NCBI GenBank assembly: GCA_964394085.1
Contig: CAYMWF010000067.1
Location: forward strand, 17,660-24,795
Length of the DNA: 7,136 bases
Direction: 5' to 3'
Origin: CAYMWF01 sp964394085 [NCBI: uncultured Gemmatimonadota bacterium]
GTDB lineage: Bacteria; GCA-2686955; CAYMWF01
Below, in pieces: positions 6,201-7,136 of this stretch (the first letter of the stretch is position 1; every line of letters begins with the position of its first letter). A program made the position numbers and the translations under genes. The notes beneath the pieces were generated by a model, which had not been told where the DNA came from, did no database searches, and saw nothing but the letters and a program-made list of their open reading frames with translations.

Positions 6201-6554
6201 ATGACGAATCAACAGAACATATCGAGACAGCAGATTGCCGAAGAACTCGTGGAGATGCTGGATTCGAAGTTCTTCAAAACACTGAGTGAACCGGTTAGAG
6301 TAGAAATACTCAAATTCCTTCTGCTGAACGGGCGTTCCGATATCGCCACCATAGCCGAGCATATGCCGCAGGATCGTTCGGTTGTCTCACGGCATCTCAA
6401 CTTGATGCATGAAACCGGCATCCTCAGCTGTGAAAAAGAGAGCCGGCACATGTTTTATGATGTCGACGCCTCTGAATTTCTCAACAAGGTAGAGAGTATC
6501 GCGGGCAAAATAAACGCCTGTGTAAAGGTCTGCTGCCCGGATTGCTGTCCATAA
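6201..6554 (+). CDS. ArsR/SmtB-family transcriptional regulator with Cys-rich C-terminus
   Basis: The product has 117 residues counted from ATG 6201. In-frame ATGs at 6177 and 6195 lie inside or before the promoter boxes, so 6201 is the likely start; no Shine-Dalgarno site precedes it, consistent with a leaderless transcript. KFFKTLSEPVRVEILKFLL (23-41) is the typical first part of the ArsR winged helix-turn-helix. The recognition helix lies around residues 58-69 (DRSVVSRHLNLM), and GILSCEKESRHMFYDVD (73-89) is the beta-wing. These proteins are dimeric repressors that leave DNA when they bind metal, metalloid or another effector. The classic ELCVCDL-type cysteines of the arsenic-sensing helix are absent (that helix reads SDIATIAEHM). 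Instead Cys77 and a cluster at 107, 111, 112, 115 and 116 (CVKVCCPDCCP) form a likely thiolate site. The effector cannot be named from sequence. No target gene is visible within 580 bases downstream. Confidence 0.93.
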   Translation: MTNQQNISRQQIAEELVEMLDSKFFKTLSEPVRVEILKFLLLNGRSDIATIAEHMPQDRSVVSRHLNLMHETGILSCEKESRHMFYDVDASEFLNKVESIAGKINACVKVCCPDCCP

Positions 6555-6599
6555 TGAAGGAGCGAATTTTTTTAAGATATTGCGTGCATTTGAGCGCAC

Positions 6600-6634
6600 A
6601 TAAGCACGGGGCAACTACATCGACCAGTGCTTAT
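6600..6634. repeat. 8-bp inverted repeat after the ArsR-family gene
   Basis: ATAAGCAC at 6600-6607 is the reverse complement of GTGCTTAT at 6627-6634, with a 19-base loop. No T-tract follows. It opens a structured stretch between the regulator and the micro-ORF at 6785. Confidence 0.45.
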
Positions 6635-6649
6635 TCGCTGGTTTTCGTT

Positions 6650-6680
6650 CCGGGACTCCGGTACCGGAGCACTAACCCGG
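6650..6680. repeat. 14-bp perfect palindrome inside a further inverted repeat
   Basis: CTCCGGTACCGGAG at 6656-6669 is a perfect palindrome, flanked by CCGGG at 6650-6654 and CCCGG at 6676-6680. As DNA it suits a dimeric protein; as RNA a perfect palindrome forms only a poor hairpin by itself, so DNA binding is the likelier role. Otherwise the 6555-6767 stretch holds no gene I can support. Confidence 0.5.
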
Positions 6681-6767
6681 CGAGAGAACAGTATTTAAAA
6701 CAGGGAGGAAGCCGCGGTTTCCAGGATATTCTCCAGATGTCGATAAGGCCGAGGCAGCATACCACTG

Positions 6768-6779
6768 AAAGGAGGTGAT
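6768..6779 (+). promoter_or_regulatory. Near-perfect Shine-Dalgarno site
   Basis: AAAGGAGGTGAT is complementary to essentially the whole anti-Shine-Dalgarno end of 16S rRNA. The GGAGG core lies 9 bases before ATG 6785. It is the strongest ribosome site in the window, yet it serves only a 20-codon frame, which argues that the short frame is really translated. Confidence 0.75.
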
Positions 6780-6784
6780 ATTTT

Positions 6785-6847
6785 ATGACACGTTTTATGA
6801 TTCCAAGAGTGGCTCATTGTTGTGAGGGTCACCGGATGTCGTCCTGA
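6785..6847 (+). CDS. 20-residue micro-ORF with Cys-Cys/His motif (leader peptide or small protein)
   Basis: ATG 6785 to TGA 6845-6847 encodes 20 residues, starting MTRFMIPRVAHCCEGH and ending RMSS. The ribosome site ahead of it is close to ideal. Two His and two adjacent Cys (HCCEGH, residues 11-16) could bind a metal, which would fit the Cys-rich ArsR-family gene 230 bases upstream. A 64-base stem-loop begins 31 bases after the stop. That order (strong ribosome site, short peptide, stem-loop) is what a leader peptide with attenuation looks like. It could instead be the intact 5' end of a gene broken by a frameshift; the following frames show no recognisable protein. I know no family for it. 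Confidence 0.45.
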   Translation: MTRFMIPRVAHCCEGHRMSS

Positions 6848-6878
6848 ACATGACGCGAAACTGTTCATCCGACAAATC

Positions 6879-6942
6879 TCAGAGACAGGGGGGATGAAAC
6901 CGGGAGCCGGAAACCGGCTTGCCATATTTCATCCCTCTCTGA
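6879..6942. repeat. Long imperfect stem-loop (64 bases)
   Basis: Three paired blocks nest in register: TCAGAGA (6879-6885) with TCTCTGA (6936-6942); GGGATGAAA (6891-6899) with TTTCATCCC (6927-6935); AGCCGG (6905-6910) with CCGGCT (6914-6919) around an AAA loop. Only a 5-base bulge and a small internal loop interrupt it, giving 22 base pairs. No T-tract follows on either strand, so it is not a plain terminator. It could be a regulatory RNA element or the end of a mobile or repeat element. Confidence 0.7.
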
Positions 6943-7136
6943 TCACGGTAGCCGAAACTGTCGCCCAGGGGAGGAAGGTTCGACCATAGACAGTCGCTGA
7001 AGTTGAGCGTTGCAGGGGGAGCCGGTCGGGTTCGTGCGCCGATCTCGATATTATGGGGCGGTTCCCGGAGCAGGTTTTCTCCACGTGAGACTGGGTCAAA
7101 ACTCATAAGCGGTTATATTGGCAAAAAAAGCTACTT
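6943..7136. other. Terminal stretch without a recognisable gene
   Basis: No frame here has a convincing ribosome site. A 9-base direct repeat, GGGAGCCGG at 6902-6910 and 7017-7025, and a short inverted repeat, ACTGTC (6957-6962) with GACAGT (6989-6994), suggest RNA or repeat structure. A - frame at 6879-7106 is open for 75 codons but has no ribosome site. Confidence 0.5.

Noticed and set aside
6549-6573. T7 run after the ArsR-family gene as an intrinsic terminator
   Set aside because: No stable GC-rich stem lies directly ahead of the T-run.
6650-6680. Integron attC-like site around CACTAACCCGG
   Set aside because: The core does not fit RYYYAAC/GTTRRRY, and there is no integrase or cassette arrangement nearby.
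6542-6778. 78-codon + frame overlapping the end of the ArsR-family gene
   Set aside because: TTG start inside the regulator, low-complexity Arg/Ser composition and no motif; the following micro-ORF has the real ribosome site.
6951-6999. Resemblance to the start of RNase P RNA (GGGGAGGAAGGTTCGACC)
   Set aside because: The invariant GAGGAAAGTCC core is altered and the later conserved ACAGAA element and helices are absent.
6785-6999. Readthrough of the micro-ORF TGA as selenocysteine
   Set aside because: A second TGA follows one codon later, and the extended frame has no selenoprotein motif.
6879-7106. 75-codon - strand frame at the end of the window
   Set aside because: No Shine-Dalgarno before its ATG, and part of it is simply one arm of the stem-loop. 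Its translation is not implausible, so I keep it only as a doubt.
7031-7136. Possible 5' end of a group II intron at GTGCG (7034-7038)
   Set aside because: Only the five-base start resembles the consensus; no domain structure or intron-encoded protein can be seen in the remaining 100 bases.

Overview
The window (7136 bases) reads as ordinary bacterial chromosome of moderate, roughly balanced GC content, with Shine-Dalgarno sites and a sigma70-like promoter. The content (a Cys-rich, probably extracytoplasmic protein, a secreted right-handed beta-helix protein with a choice-of-anchor Q-type C-terminal motif, a free-standing methyltransferase and an ArsR-family regulator) fits a Gram-negative environmental lineage such as Desulfobacterota, Spirochaetota or an FCB phylum. 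That placement is inference; nothing in the sequence fixes the taxon. All genes supported here are on the + strand.

Layout. 2-2221 is the 3' part of a large, acidic, aromatic- and Cys-rich protein of unknown function, cut by the window edge. A 154-base spacer with two perfect inverted repeats follows. 2376-3923 encodes a secreted parallel beta-helix protein ending in a choice-of-anchor Q-like motif; its middle third is visibly more AT-rich than its ends. 3924-4260 has no gene. 4261-4390 is a 26-bp tandem repeat directly ahead of a class I SAM-dependent methyltransferase (4451-5254), which is followed 37 bases later by a putative nucleotidyltransferase-fold protein (5292-5888), probably in one operon. 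5889-6165 has no convincing gene but holds a 15-bp repeat that translates as four pentapeptide-like units. 6166-6554 is an ArsR-family regulator with its own promoter, apparently leaderless, with a Cys-rich C-terminus. 6555-7136 has no long gene but contains inverted repeats, one near-perfect Shine-Dalgarno site driving a 20-codon micro-ORF with a Cys-Cys/His motif, and a long 64-base stem-loop.

The most unusual feature is the 26-bp tandem repeat before the methyltransferase. Read as RNA it is a chain of four 9-codon micro-ORFs, each ending in a TGA that overlaps the next start codon (ATGA or TTGA), and the fifth start in the series (TTG at 4391) opens directly into the methyltransferase frame. 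This could be a translational-coupling or attenuation device, or an accident of a repeat whose period is 2 modulo 3. The second most interesting region is the ArsR gene with the structured micro-ORF tract after it, which may be a metal(loid)-responsive leader whose target gene lies beyond the window.
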